Shown piece by piece: positions 1-6,470 of a stretch of 15,354 nt of DNA (its first letter is position 1; each line of letters starts with the position of its first letter). Source of the DNA: AC-37 sp045805345. GTDB taxonomy: Bacteria; Actinomycetota; Thermoleophilia; Solirubrobacterales; Thermoleophilaceae. The stretch covers positions 1 through 15,354 of the forward strand of contig JBJMLK010000256.1 of assembly GCA_045805345.1 (NCBI GenBank), read 5' to 3'. The position numbers were made by a program, and so were the translations under genes. The notes under the pieces were generated by a model. That model was not told where the DNA came from, made no database searches, and was given only the letters and a program-made list of their open reading frames with translations.

Positions 1-633
1 CGCCACGTCGTCCGCGGTCACGAGCGGCAGCGCCTTCGGCCGACCCTGGCCATCGAGCATCGCCGTGTCCACCTGCGCCGGCTGGATCACCGAGAAGCGC
101 ACGCCGCTCCCGCGGTACTCGAGCCGCAGCGACTCCGTCAGCCCCACCACGCCGTGCTTGGTGGCCGAGTAGACGGCGCTGCCGGGCAGCGGCACGCGCC
201 CGACGCCGGAGGCCACGTTCACCAGGTGGCCGCGGCCGCGCGGCAGCATCCGCCGGAGCGCCAGCCGCGAGCCGTTGACCGCGCCGCCCAGGTTGACCTC
301 GATCTGGCGGCGGCTCACCTCGTCCGGCTCCTCGTGGAACGGCCCGATCCAGTCGATCCCGGCGTTGTTGACCAGCACGTCGAGCGGGCCGTGGCGCCGC
401 TCGGCCTCCGCGAGGAATGCCTCGAACGCCTCGCGGTCGCTGACGTCGACCGCCACACCGGCGGCGCCGGCGCCGATCGCCGCGGCCGCCGCCTCGGCGG
501 CGGGGCCGTCCACATCGCCGATCGTCACGCGCGCGCCCGCGCGCGCGAACCGCTCGGCCACCGCGCGGCCTATGCCGTTGGCGCCGCCGGTCACGGCCAC
601 GGTGAGGCCGGCGATGTCGGTCGTGGGAGCCAT
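1..633 (-). CDS. SDR family NAD(P)-dependent oxidoreductase, C-terminus cut by window edge
   Basis: Classical short-chain dehydrogenase/reductase: a cytoplasmic Rossmann-fold enzyme that oxidises or reduces alcohol/carbonyl substrates with NAD(P). Translating from the ATG whose complement is 631-633 gives 211 residues. Residues 15-22 read TGGANGIG, the cofactor-binding glycine motif. D63 lies in AVDVSD, NNAG is at 89-92 and N114 is in VNLGG. The catalytic Ser142, Tyr155 and Lys159 are all present, the last two in YSATK. The usual PG-x-V-x-T motif appears as PAQVDTAM just before the edge. SDRs of this class are about 250-280 residues, so roughly 50-70 residues are missing. It is divergent from the peroxiredoxin gene with a 90-base gap. 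On the minus strand TAAGCT lies 8 bases before the ATG, resembling the leaderless -10 of other genes here. Fold and cofactor class are secure; the substrate cannot be told. Confidence 0.93.
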   Translation of the reverse strand, partial: MAPTTDIAGLTVAVTGGANGIGRAVAERFARAGARVTIGDVDGPAAEAAAAAIGAGAAGVAVDVSDREAFEAFLAEAERRHGPLDVLVNNAGIDWIGPFHEEPDEVSRRQIEVNLGGAVNGSRLALRRMLPRGRGHLVNVASGVGRVPLPGSAVYSATKHGVVGLTESLRLEYRGSGVRFSVIQPAQVDTAMLDGQGRPKALPLVTADDVA

Positions 634-641
634 CCCGGCGG

Positions 642-647
642 AGCTTA
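642..647 (-). promoter_or_regulatory. Candidate -10 box for leaderless SDR transcript
   Basis: On the minus strand TAAGCT ends 8 bases before the ATG at 633. It fits the TANNNT spacing seen at four other starts in this window (7 bases). No good -35 is visible 17-18 bases further upstream and no Shine-Dalgarno sequence is obvious. The call rests on the recurring pattern. Confidence 0.35.
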
Positions 648-710
648 CGCGGCCGTCTCGCGCAGGTACTGGTGAACGAAGGCGATCGCCATGCTCCCCT
701 CGGCTCCGGA

Positions 711-716
711 TAGCCT
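711..716 (+). promoter_or_regulatory. Candidate -10 box (TAGCCT), 7 bases before bcp start
   Basis: TAGCCT fits TANNNT and lies exactly 7 bases upstream of the ATG at 724, placing the transcription start at or next to the start codon. GAGG at 716-719 is only a few bases from the ATG, too close for a normal Shine-Dalgarno, which favours leaderless initiation. No convincing -35 is seen. Confidence 0.45.
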
Positions 717-723
717 GAGGCCG

Positions 724-1188
724 ATGATCGAACGCGGCCAGGAGGCGCCGGACTTCACGCTCGCGGACCAGGACGGCGAGCCGACAACGCTCAGCTCGCT
801 GCGCGGCGCGCCGGTCGTCCTCTACTTCTACCCGAAGGCCGACACGCCCGGGTGCACGACGCAGGCATGCGGGATCCGCGACCGGCGCTCCGAGTACGAG
901 CGGGCGGGGGCGAGGGTGCTGGGCGTCTCCCCGGACGAGGTGCCGGCGCTGCGCAGGTTCGCCGACAAGTACGGCCTCGACTTCACCCTGCTGGCCGACC
1001 CGGAGCACGAGGTGGCGGAGCTGTACGGCGTGTGGGTCGAGAAGCGGATGTACGGGAGGACGTACATGGGCGTGCAGCGCGCGACGTTCGTGATCGCGTC
1101 CGACGGGACGGTGGCCGAGGTGATCCCGAAGGTCTCGCCGAAGACGCACGACGACGTGGTGCTGGCGGCGCTCGCCGAGCGCGTCTGA
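724..1188 (+). CDS. bcp: Peroxiredoxin, Bcp/PrxQ type (thiol peroxidase)
   Basis: Reduces hydrogen peroxide and alkyl hydroperoxides with thiol (thioredoxin-type) reductant in the cytoplasm. The 154-residue product has the usual Bcp length. It opens with the family hallmark GQEAPDFTL, followed by VVLYFYPKADTPGCTTQAC. Cys44 in TPGC is the peroxidatic cysteine. Cys49, five residues later, matches the resolving cysteine of atypical 2-Cys Bcp proteins. The thioredoxin fold continues through LLADPEHEVAELYGVW and ends with the RATFVIASDGTV strand pair. An in-frame ATG at 691 would add 11 residues, but those lie outside the conserved domain. The ATG at 724 places MIERG directly before the domain and has TAGCCT at the leaderless distance. 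The next gene downstream is nearly 200 bases away and separated by a strong hairpin, so this is probably a single-gene unit. Confidence 0.95.
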   Translation: MIERGQEAPDFTLADQDGEPTTLSSLRGAPVVLYFYPKADTPGCTTQACGIRDRRSEYERAGARVLGVSPDEVPALRRFADKYGLDFTLLADPEHEVAELYGVWVEKRMYGRTYMGVQRATFVIASDGTVAEVIPKVSPKTHDDVVLAALAERV

Positions 1189-1261
1189 GCTTCGAGCGAT
1201 GCGTGGTCGGGGTTGCTGGGCGAACGGCGGCAGTAACGGGGTGCCACGGGGCGATCTTGCG

Positions 1262-1310
1262 GGTTCGTCCTGCCCTGACCTCGCATAGCGAGGTCTAAGC
1301 AGGACGGATC
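1262..1310. terminator. 49-base long imperfect palindrome / strong hairpin
   Basis: Positions 1262-1273 pair with 1299-1310 (12 pairs, two of them G-U). A symmetrical 3x3 internal loop (1274-1276 against 1296-1298) follows, then 1277-1284 pair perfectly with 1288-1295 (GACCTCGC / GCGAGGTC) around the 3-base loop ATA. All arms share one centre, so this is a single long stem. It starts 73 bases after the bcp stop and ends 74 bases before the nitrilase start. No T-run follows. A factor-independent terminator for bcp is possible, but the distance from the stop and the internal loop also fit a leader RNA, a protein-binding palindrome or a dispersed repeat. The structure is certain; the function is not. 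Confidence 0.5.
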
Positions 1311-1371
1311 GCGCTCGACCGGGAGACACAGCGGGGATGGGACGCTCGTCCTTGCGACGGCCAGGCCGGGG

Positions 1372-1377
1372 TAGGGT
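1372..1377 (+). promoter_or_regulatory. Candidate -10 box (TAGGGT), 7 bases before nitrilase start
   Basis: TAGGGT ends 7 bases before the GTG at 1385, the same spacing as at bcp, the secreted-protein gene and the glyoxalase-like gene. AGGG within the same stretch could instead serve as a Shine-Dalgarno about 8 bases from the GTG, so the two readings compete. Confidence 0.4.
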
Positions 1378-1384
1378 TGCCCGG

Positions 1385-2374
1385 GTGCGCGTAGCCGCCG
1401 TGCAGCTCGAGGTCGCGCTCGGGGACGTGGAGCGCAACCTCGCCGAGTCCGAGCGCCTGGTGCGCGCGGCCGCGCGACAGGGGGCCGAGCTGGTGGCGCT
1501 GCCGGAGTTCTTCACCACGGGCGCGGCGTTCCTTCCCGAGCTGGCGGGCGCCGCCATCGCCCCCGACGGCGCGGCCACGGGCCTGCTCACGCGGCTCGCT
1601 CGCGACGAGGGCATCTGGGTGGGCGGCTCGTTCCTCTGCCGCGATCCGGACGGCGACGTGCGAAACGCGTTCTTCCTCGCCGGGTCGGGCGGCGAGCTGC
1701 TGGGCCGCCACGACAAGGACCTGCCCACCATGTGGGAGAACGCCCTCTACGTCGGCGGTTGCGACGACGGCGTGATCGACGCCGGTCCGTTCACCGCGGG
1801 CGCCGCCGTGTGCTGGGAGTTCATGCGTTCGCAGACGGCGCGCCGGCTCGCGGGCCGGGTGGACGTGGTGATCGGCGGCTCGAACTGGTGGAGCGTGCCG
1901 CCGTGGCCGCCGGCCGGCGTCACCCGCCGCCTCGAGGCGAGCAACGCGCGAACGGCGCGCCGGGCGCCGGCGGTCTTCGGCCGCTACGTCGGCGCTCCGG
2001 TGGTCCACGCCGCGATCTCGGGGTGCGTCAGGTGCCCGTGGCCCGAGCTGCCGGAGATCACCTACGACGGGCACTTCCAGGGCGGCGCGCTGATCGCGGA
2101 CGCGCGCGGGCGGGTGCTGGCCGTGCGCGGGCGGGAGGAGGGCTCGGGGGTGGCGGTGACCGACGTGGAGATCGGGCGCGCGCAGCCCGTGGAGGCGATC
2201 CCGTCGCGCTACTGGCTGCACCGCCGCGGCCTGCCCGGCGCGATCGCCTGGAACACGCAGCGGATCCACGGCCGCCGCTGGTACCCGCGCCACGCGCGCG
2301 GCCGCGCACCGTGGCAGCCGTCCAGCGCGCACCACGATGTGCCGGACCTCGCCGTCGGTCGCGGCACGCGCTGA
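1385..2374 (+). CDS. Nitrilase-superfamily carbon-nitrogen hydrolase
   Basis: Hydrolyses a C-N bond (amide, carbamoyl or nitrile) through a Glu-Lys-Cys triad; cytoplasmic. From the GTG at 1385 the protein has 329 residues, a normal size. All three catalytic positions are visible: Glu41 in LPEFF, Lys111 in HDKDLPT and Cys143 in AVCWEFMR. The N-terminal strand RVAAVQLEVALGDVERNL is the usual family start. The ATG at 1337 would add 16 arginine-rich residues with no homology character, so the GTG is preferred. The C-terminal 30 residues are rich in Arg/His and lie beyond the usual core. The gene is convergent with the GNAT gene, with only 3 bases between the stop codons. Members of this superfamily act on very different amides, so no substrate is assigned. 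Confidence 0.9.
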   Translation: MRVAAVQLEVALGDVERNLAESERLVRAAARQGAELVALPEFFTTGAAFLPELAGAAIAPDGAATGLLTRLARDEGIWVGGSFLCRDPDGDVRNAFFLAGSGGELLGRHDKDLPTMWENALYVGGCDDGVIDAGPFTAGAAVCWEFMRSQTARRLAGRVDVVIGGSNWWSVPPWPPAGVTRRLEASNARTARRAPAVFGRYVGAPVVHAAISGCVRCPWPELPEITYDGHFQGGALIADARGRVLAVRGREEGSGVAVTDVEIGRAQPVEAIPSRYWLHRRGLPGAIAWNTQRIHGRRWYPRHARGRAPWQPSSAHHDVPDLAVGRGTR

Positions 2375-2381
2375 CGGTCAG
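2371..2381. repeat. Small palindrome carrying both convergent stop codons
   Basis: CTGAC-G-GTCAG is a perfect 5-1-5 inverted repeat. It contains the TGA of the nitrilase gene (2372-2374) and, on the other strand, the TGA of the GNAT gene (2378-2380). It is too short to terminate transcription by itself, so the two convergent transcripts must overlap unless another signal exists. Confidence 0.5.
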
Positions 2382-2836
2382 TCGCGCGGCGGCGCCGGCA
2401 GCGAGTAGTCGAGCCACTCCGAGCGCCGGCCGCCCACGCGGTCGTAGACCGCCTGCGCGCGCAGGTTGTCCTTGGCGGTGCGCCATTCGAGCTCGACGGC
2501 GCCGCGCTCGCGGCAGAGCCCCAGGCACTCGGCGATCAGCGCCTCGGCCGCGCCGCCGCCACGCGCGTCCTCGACCACGAACAGGTCGTTCATCACGCCG
2601 ATCTCGCCCGCCTGGAGCGTGCTCCAGGTCCAGTAGAGCGTGGCGAAGCCGATCGCGCGGCCGCCGTCGCCGTCGCGGGCGATCAGCTGCACGCCGTGGC
2701 ACTCGGGCCACGCCAGCAGCGCGCGCGAGAGCGCGAGCAGGTCCTCGTCGGACGGCGCCACCTCGTAGAAGTCGCAGTAGCCGCGCATCAGCGGGAGCAG
2801 GTCGTGCAGGTCGGCCTCGGTCACGCGCGCGATCAC
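2378..2836 (-). CDS. GNAT family N-acetyltransferase
   Basis: Transfers an acetyl group from acetyl-CoA to an amine; a small cytoplasmic single-domain enzyme of 152 residues. The coenzyme A loop is visible as EDARGGGAAEALI, matching the family R/Q-x-x-G-x-G/A motif. It follows the core strand IGVMNDLFVVEDA and is followed by the ELEWRTAKDNLRAQAVYDRVGG segment, typical of motif B, where the Asn and Tyr near the acetyl donor usually sit. The GTG at 2836 is chosen because the next residues (IARVTEADLHDLLPLM) form the usual first strand and helix; the GTG at 2824 is an alternative. Longer upstream reading frame would run into the neighbouring gene in another frame. It lies 40 bases downstream of the secreted-protein gene on the same strand and may be cotranscribed with it. 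The substrate is unknown. Confidence 0.88.
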   Translation of the reverse strand: MIARVTEADLHDLLPLMRGYCDFYEVAPSDEDLLALSRALLAWPECHGVQLIARDGDGGRAIGFATLYWTWSTLQAGEIGVMNDLFVVEDARGGGAAEALIAECLGLCRERGAVELEWRTAKDNLRAQAVYDRVGGRRSEWLDYSLPAPPRD

Positions 2837-2876
2837 GGTGCCGCCGCCTCGTAGCGGGTCTCGGGGCGGGTGCGAG

Positions 2877-5800
2877 TCAACGCCGGTGCGGCTTGCGAGC
2901 CTTGACCTTCGCGCCCGCGGTGGGGCCCTCCGATCCGTTTCGGCCGAGCGCGCGCACGAGGACCCGTCCACCAGCGAACGGGTTGAAGCGCACGAAGCGC
3001 GCGCTCGTCCGGCGGGTGGTGACCAGATACCGGAACCCGTTGCTCTGCTGCGCGAGCACCACATAGCGCGCCGCGCCGCCGACGTGTCGCCAGCTCACCA
3101 CGAGGCCCTTGGCCTTCGACCGCTTCACGCGCAGCGCACGCGGCTTCCCCGGACGCGCGCTCGCGGGGGCGGTGTAGTGCGCGACCACGAGCGACTCCTT
3201 CGTCACTCCGCCGCTCTCGACGAGCGCCACGATCGTCCGCAGACCCCTCCGGCCGTCGGCCGGACGGAAGCGGATGGTGCCGCGGCCGGACTTCGCCGCG
3301 CCGAGCCGGTGGAAGGTGCGCCCGCCGCGCTCGAAGAACGTGACCCGCCGGCCGCCGGCCGTGGCGAGCTGGTAGTGCAGCGTGCGCTTGCGGCCGCTGC
3401 CCGTGACCTTCGCCTTGATCCGGGGCTTCGCAAGCCCGTTGGCGACGGAGACTGCCGCGATCTTCGATCCCGGCTGCGGCGCGAGCGACCAGGTGCCGCC
3501 ACGCGGCCTGCGCAGCGCGATCAGCGTCGTCTTCTGCTTGTCGCGGGTGATCCCGATCACGTCGCGGTCGACGCGGCCCTGACCGGTCTGGGGGATCGAC
3601 ACCTTGGCCCCGCCCGGCTTCGTGAGCACGAGCTTGGGTGCCGCTCCGACGCCCCTCACCCTGATCATCGCCGAGGGCAACCCCGCGGGCAGCGTGAACC
3701 TCCGCGGCCCGGTCGCCGCCGTTCGCAGCGCGGGCTTCACCTCGCGGTACGGGCCGACGTCGCAGCTGAAGACCATCAGGTCCGGGAAGCCCTCGCCCCA
3801 GCGATAGCCGATGCCGGCGTCGACCGGGATCGTCGGGCCGAACGGGCTGACCGGCACGGGCACGACCGTGCAGAGGCCGATGCCGGCGCTTGACACCACC
3901 GCGTCGGCGCCCTTGCAGATCGGGCCCACGATGTCGATGTCGATGCAGCCCTCGACCTTCCCCTCGAGGTTGAACTTCTTCTGCAGCGCCTGGATCCAGC
4001 CGTTCACGTCGCCCTTGATGCTCACGGTGTCGTCGTCGTCGCCCATGTCGAACTTGAAGCCGCCGCCGAACTCGACGTAGTCGGGGAACGCGTAGAAGAG
4101 GTAGGCGTTGAGAAGCGGTACGGCTTTGTCGACCACCGGAACGAGCAGCTTCGCCACGCCGCCCACGGCCACCGACACCGAGTCGAGCGTCCTGCCGCCG
4201 AGGAACTCGAGGCCCGGCGGCGCGTACTCCTCGGGGAAGTCGTACGGGTGCTCGGCGCTCGCGAGCGCGACGAACGCACTGCCGTCGATGGCGAACACCT
4301 CGCCGGCGGCGATCGACATCCGGCCGGTGAAGCGCGTCGGCTTAAGCCCGATCGCGCCGCCGATCTCCACGAGCGAGACGCCTGGGAAGAGCTCCGGTCG
4401 CGGCGGGATCGGGAACGCCACGCCGCCCCCCGCGTAGTCGAACTTGCCGTTGCGCAGGCCGAAGCCGTAGTCGGGCGGCGGCGGCGCCGCCTTAAGCTGG
4501 ACCGGGCTCAGCGCGGCGAGCTGGAAGTTCGCTCCACCGCGCCAGATGTTCCCGGTGCGCTGGTACTGGAAGAAGAGGTCGTTCACGAGCAGCGGTCCGA
4601 GGAAGACATGCGGGATGTGCTGGATCCGCACGCCCTCGAACTCGACGCCACCCGTGTTCGACGCATGCAGGGTGAAGTCGCCCTCCGCCTCCTTGCCGAA
4701 GCCGGCGCTGAACACCGCGGGCAGGATCATCGAGAACCTGATCTCGCTCCTGCGCCCCTTCAACAGGGCGACCTCGATGCCGCCGCCCGTCTTGAGGCCG
4801 AACAGGGAGACCTTGCCGGTCTTGAGCGGCGGGAGCGCGAAGCGGCCCTTCGTCGGCGTGACCTTCAGCTCGAGCGGGATGTCCTTCGGTTGGATGATGT
4901 TGCCCGGCAGCGAGATCAGCATCGGGAACTTGCCGATCCCGATCGTCGCCTGCCAGCTGTCGTACTCGGTTTGAACGGCGTCCGGAACCTTGATCGGGAT
5001 CCCGTTCAGGGCGAGCGGCCCCTTGAGCTTCGCGTGGTAGACCGTGTACCTGCCGAGCGTGTGTGCCCCATCGCCGACGTCCGTGCGCGCGGCCCCGGGC
5101 AGCTCCACCGTCGGCAGCTCCCGCCGCGGCTCGATCTTGAAGCACTGGTCGGCGTCGCCGCGCGCGTTCACCTCGACGATGTCGCCGAAGGAGAAGGTCT
5201 TCACGCAGCCGGGCCGGTCGGGCTGGTTCGGGCCGAGCAGCTTCTCGCAGGCGACGACGCTGGTGCTGCGCACGTTCTGATCTGCGCGCGCCACGCTGAA
5301 CGACTGCGCGAAGACGTCGGTCTTGCCGGCGGAGTCGGTGACGCGGAGGCGCACGGCATGCTGCCCCTTCCTGAACGGCCGCGACACGGCTGGAGCCGAC
5401 CCTCCACAGCTGGCGTCGTAGTTCCCGTCGGAGTTGAAGTCCCAGTCGTACTTCACGATCCTGCGGCCCAGCGAGGGCTTCGAGGCCTTGCCGCTCAGCC
5501 AGATCGCCTGCCTCAGCGTGTGCGACTTCCCGTGCTTGAAGTTCGCCACCGGCCGCGAGCCGCCCGCTCCGCCGCCGGGCTCCCCGAGCGGCGGCGGCGC
5601 GTTGGGCCCGATCGCGGTCGCGAGGCGCCCGACCTCCGTCGGCGTGAGCGCGCGCGAGTAGACCCGCGGCTCGTCGATGTCGCCGACGAAGCCGGTGTGG
5701 ATCGAGGTGCACGTCGAGTTCCCCGTGAACGTCCCGAGGAAGAGGCGGTCGTCGTCGAGCCCGTACTCGATCCCCCCGGTCCCGGGCGTGCCGGCGCCGA

Positions 5801-6383
5801 TCTGCTTGCCGTCCACGTACAACCGCACGCTCGAGCCGTCGAACGTGCCGGCGACCAGGTGCCACTTGCCGTTCCATACCTGCGCCGCCGTCGCGTGCGG
5901 GCTGGTCGTGGGCGTCGCGCCGTTCAGGACGTAGAACTCGAGGCCGCCCGACGCCCCGGTCGTGAGCGCGTACGACGACGCGAAGCAGTCGCCGACGGCG
6001 CCCTTGCTGATGATGTAGCGGTGTTGGCCGGGACCCGCGGCCGTCCGTACCCACGCGAGGGCGGTGACCGCCTGCGGCTCGAGGAGGTCGTTGTCGGCGG
6101 CCTGCATGCCGTCGTCGTCCGAGCCGGCGCTGCCATTGAAGCGCAGGGCCTTGCCGAACTTCCCGTTGTCGATCAGCGCCTCGCCGCTCGGCTTGCCGGA
6201 CAGCGTGAGGTCGTGCCCGGAGCTGTCGGGCGTCGTGGTGAACGGGCCGGTGTCGCCGAAGGGGTTCACGTTCAGCACGTCCAGGTGGTACTCCGCCCGC
6301 AGCGGTTCGGCGTGGGTGGCAAGCGCGGCGCCGGGCAGGGCGAGCGAGGCGACGGCGGCGAGGCATGCGGCGATCACCCTCAC
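2877..6383 (-). CDS. Large secreted LamG-PKD-Fn3 protein with uncharacterised middle region
   Basis: Exported protein of 1168 residues. Residues 1-23 form a signal peptide (MRV, hydrophobic core, cleavage near ALA-TH) with no lipobox. Residues about 30-255 form a LamG/concanavalin-like domain ending in the hallmark FVGDIDEPRVYSRALTPTE. Residues about 277-365 form a PKD-type Ig domain with YDWDFNSDGNYD and VRLRVTDSAGK. Residues about 370-1060 are beta-rich with scattered cysteines and an acidic GDDDD patch near 781; I recognise no family there. Residues about 1072-1160 look like a fibronectin type III domain (GKPRALRVKRSKAKGLVVSW), followed by a basic tail. No sortase motif or C-terminal membrane segment is seen, so it is probably released or loosely wall-bound. 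The GTG at 6383 has TAGTCT 7 bases upstream. LamG and PKD domains usually bind carbohydrate or other proteins, so adhesion or matrix binding is plausible; no catalytic motif is visible. Confidence 0.88.
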   Translation of the reverse strand: MRVIAACLAAVASLALPGAALATHAEPLRAEYHLDVLNVNPFGDTGPFTTTPDSSGHDLTLSGKPSGEALIDNGKFGKALRFNGSAGSDDDGMQAADNDLLEPQAVTALAWVRTAAGPGQHRYIISKGAVGDCFASSYALTTGASGGLEFYVLNGATPTTSPHATAAQVWNGKWHLVAGTFDGSSVRLYVDGKQIGAGTPGTGGIEYGLDDDRLFLGTFTGNSTCTSIHTGFVGDIDEPRVYSRALTPTEVGRLATAIGPNAPPPLGEPGGGAGGSRPVANFKHGKSHTLRQAIWLSGKASKPSLGRRIVKYDWDFNSDGNYDASCGGSAPAVSRPFRKGQHAVRLRVTDSAGKTDVFAQSFSVARADQNVRSTSVVACEKLLGPNQPDRPGCVKTFSFGDIVEVNARGDADQCFKIEPRRELPTVELPGAARTDVGDGAHTLGRYTVYHAKLKGPLALNGIPIKVPDAVQTEYDSWQATIGIGKFPMLISLPGNIIQPKDIPLELKVTPTKGRFALPPLKTGKVSLFGLKTGGGIEVALLKGRRSEIRFSMILPAVFSAGFGKEAEGDFTLHASNTGGVEFEGVRIQHIPHVFLGPLLVNDLFFQYQRTGNIWRGGANFQLAALSPVQLKAAPPPPDYGFGLRNGKFDYAGGGVAFPIPPRPELFPGVSLVEIGGAIGLKPTRFTGRMSIAAGEVFAIDGSAFVALASAEHPYDFPEEYAPPGLEFLGGRTLDSVSVAVGGVAKLLVPVVDKAVPLLNAYLFYAFPDYVEFGGGFKFDMGDDDDTVSIKGDVNGWIQALQKKFNLEGKVEGCIDIDIVGPICKGADAVVSSAGIGLCTVVPVPVSPFGPTIPVDAGIGYRWGEGFPDLMVFSCDVGPYREVKPALRTAATGPRRFTLPAGLPSAMIRVRGVGAAPKLVLTKPGGAKVSIPQTGQGRVDRDVIGITRDKQKTTLIALRRPRGGTWSLAPQPGSKIAAVSVANGLAKPRIKAKVTGSGRKRTLHYQLATAGGRRVTFFERGGRTFHRLGAAKSGRGTIRFRPADGRRGLRTIVALVESGGVTKESLVVAHYTAPASARPGKPRALRVKRSKAKGLVVSWRHVGGAARYVVLAQQSNGFRYLVTTRRTSARFVRFNPFAGGRVLVRALGRNGSEGPTAGAKVKARKPHRR

Positions 6384-6390
6384 GGCGGCG

Positions 6391-6420
6391 AGACTACATC
6401 TGCCGCGTCCATCGCCGCAA
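6391..6420 (-). promoter_or_regulatory. Promoter of the secreted LamG/PKD gene
   Basis: On the minus strand TTGCGG (6420 to 6415) is followed after 18 bases by TAGTCT (6396 to 6391), which ends 7 bases before the GTG at 6383. The -35/-10 spacing is normal and the -10 distance implies a leaderless transcript. The -35 lies 10 bases from the -35 of the divergent cyclase promoter. Confidence 0.55.
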
Positions 6421-6430
6421 GTGCCACCGG

Positions 6431-6459
6431 TTGCGGACGAGCCCCGCACGGCATAGGGT
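6431..6459 (+). promoter_or_regulatory. Promoter of the cyclase-ATPase gene
   Basis: TTGCGG (6431-6436), 17 bases, then TAGGGT (6454-6459). The predicted transcription start falls near 6465, a few bases before the TTG at 6471. With the divergent promoter it forms the hyphenated palindrome CCGCAA-N10-TTGCGG (6415-6436), made of the two -35 boxes. Confidence 0.55.
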
Positions 6460-6470
6460 CGAGACAGCCC

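Noticed and set aside
154..718. Plus-strand open frames of 147-173 codons over the SDR gene
   Set aside because: They are antisense to a clear SDR with all catalytic motifs; their translations are low-complexity Arg/Ala/Pro sequence without family motifs.
1262..1310. tRNA or transposon-end reading of the long palindrome
   Set aside because: No cloverleaf, no CCA end or T-loop motif, and no transposase or target duplication nearby.
2837..2880. TTGACT at the secreted-gene stop as a -35 for the GNAT gene
   Set aside because: The nearest -10-like TACGAG is 21 bases away and poor; readthrough from the upstream gene is an equally good explanation.
4030..4045. Short CGT/GTC triplet run as a microsatellite
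   Set aside because: It simply encodes the acidic DDDD patch of the secreted protein in frame and is too short to count as a repeat element.
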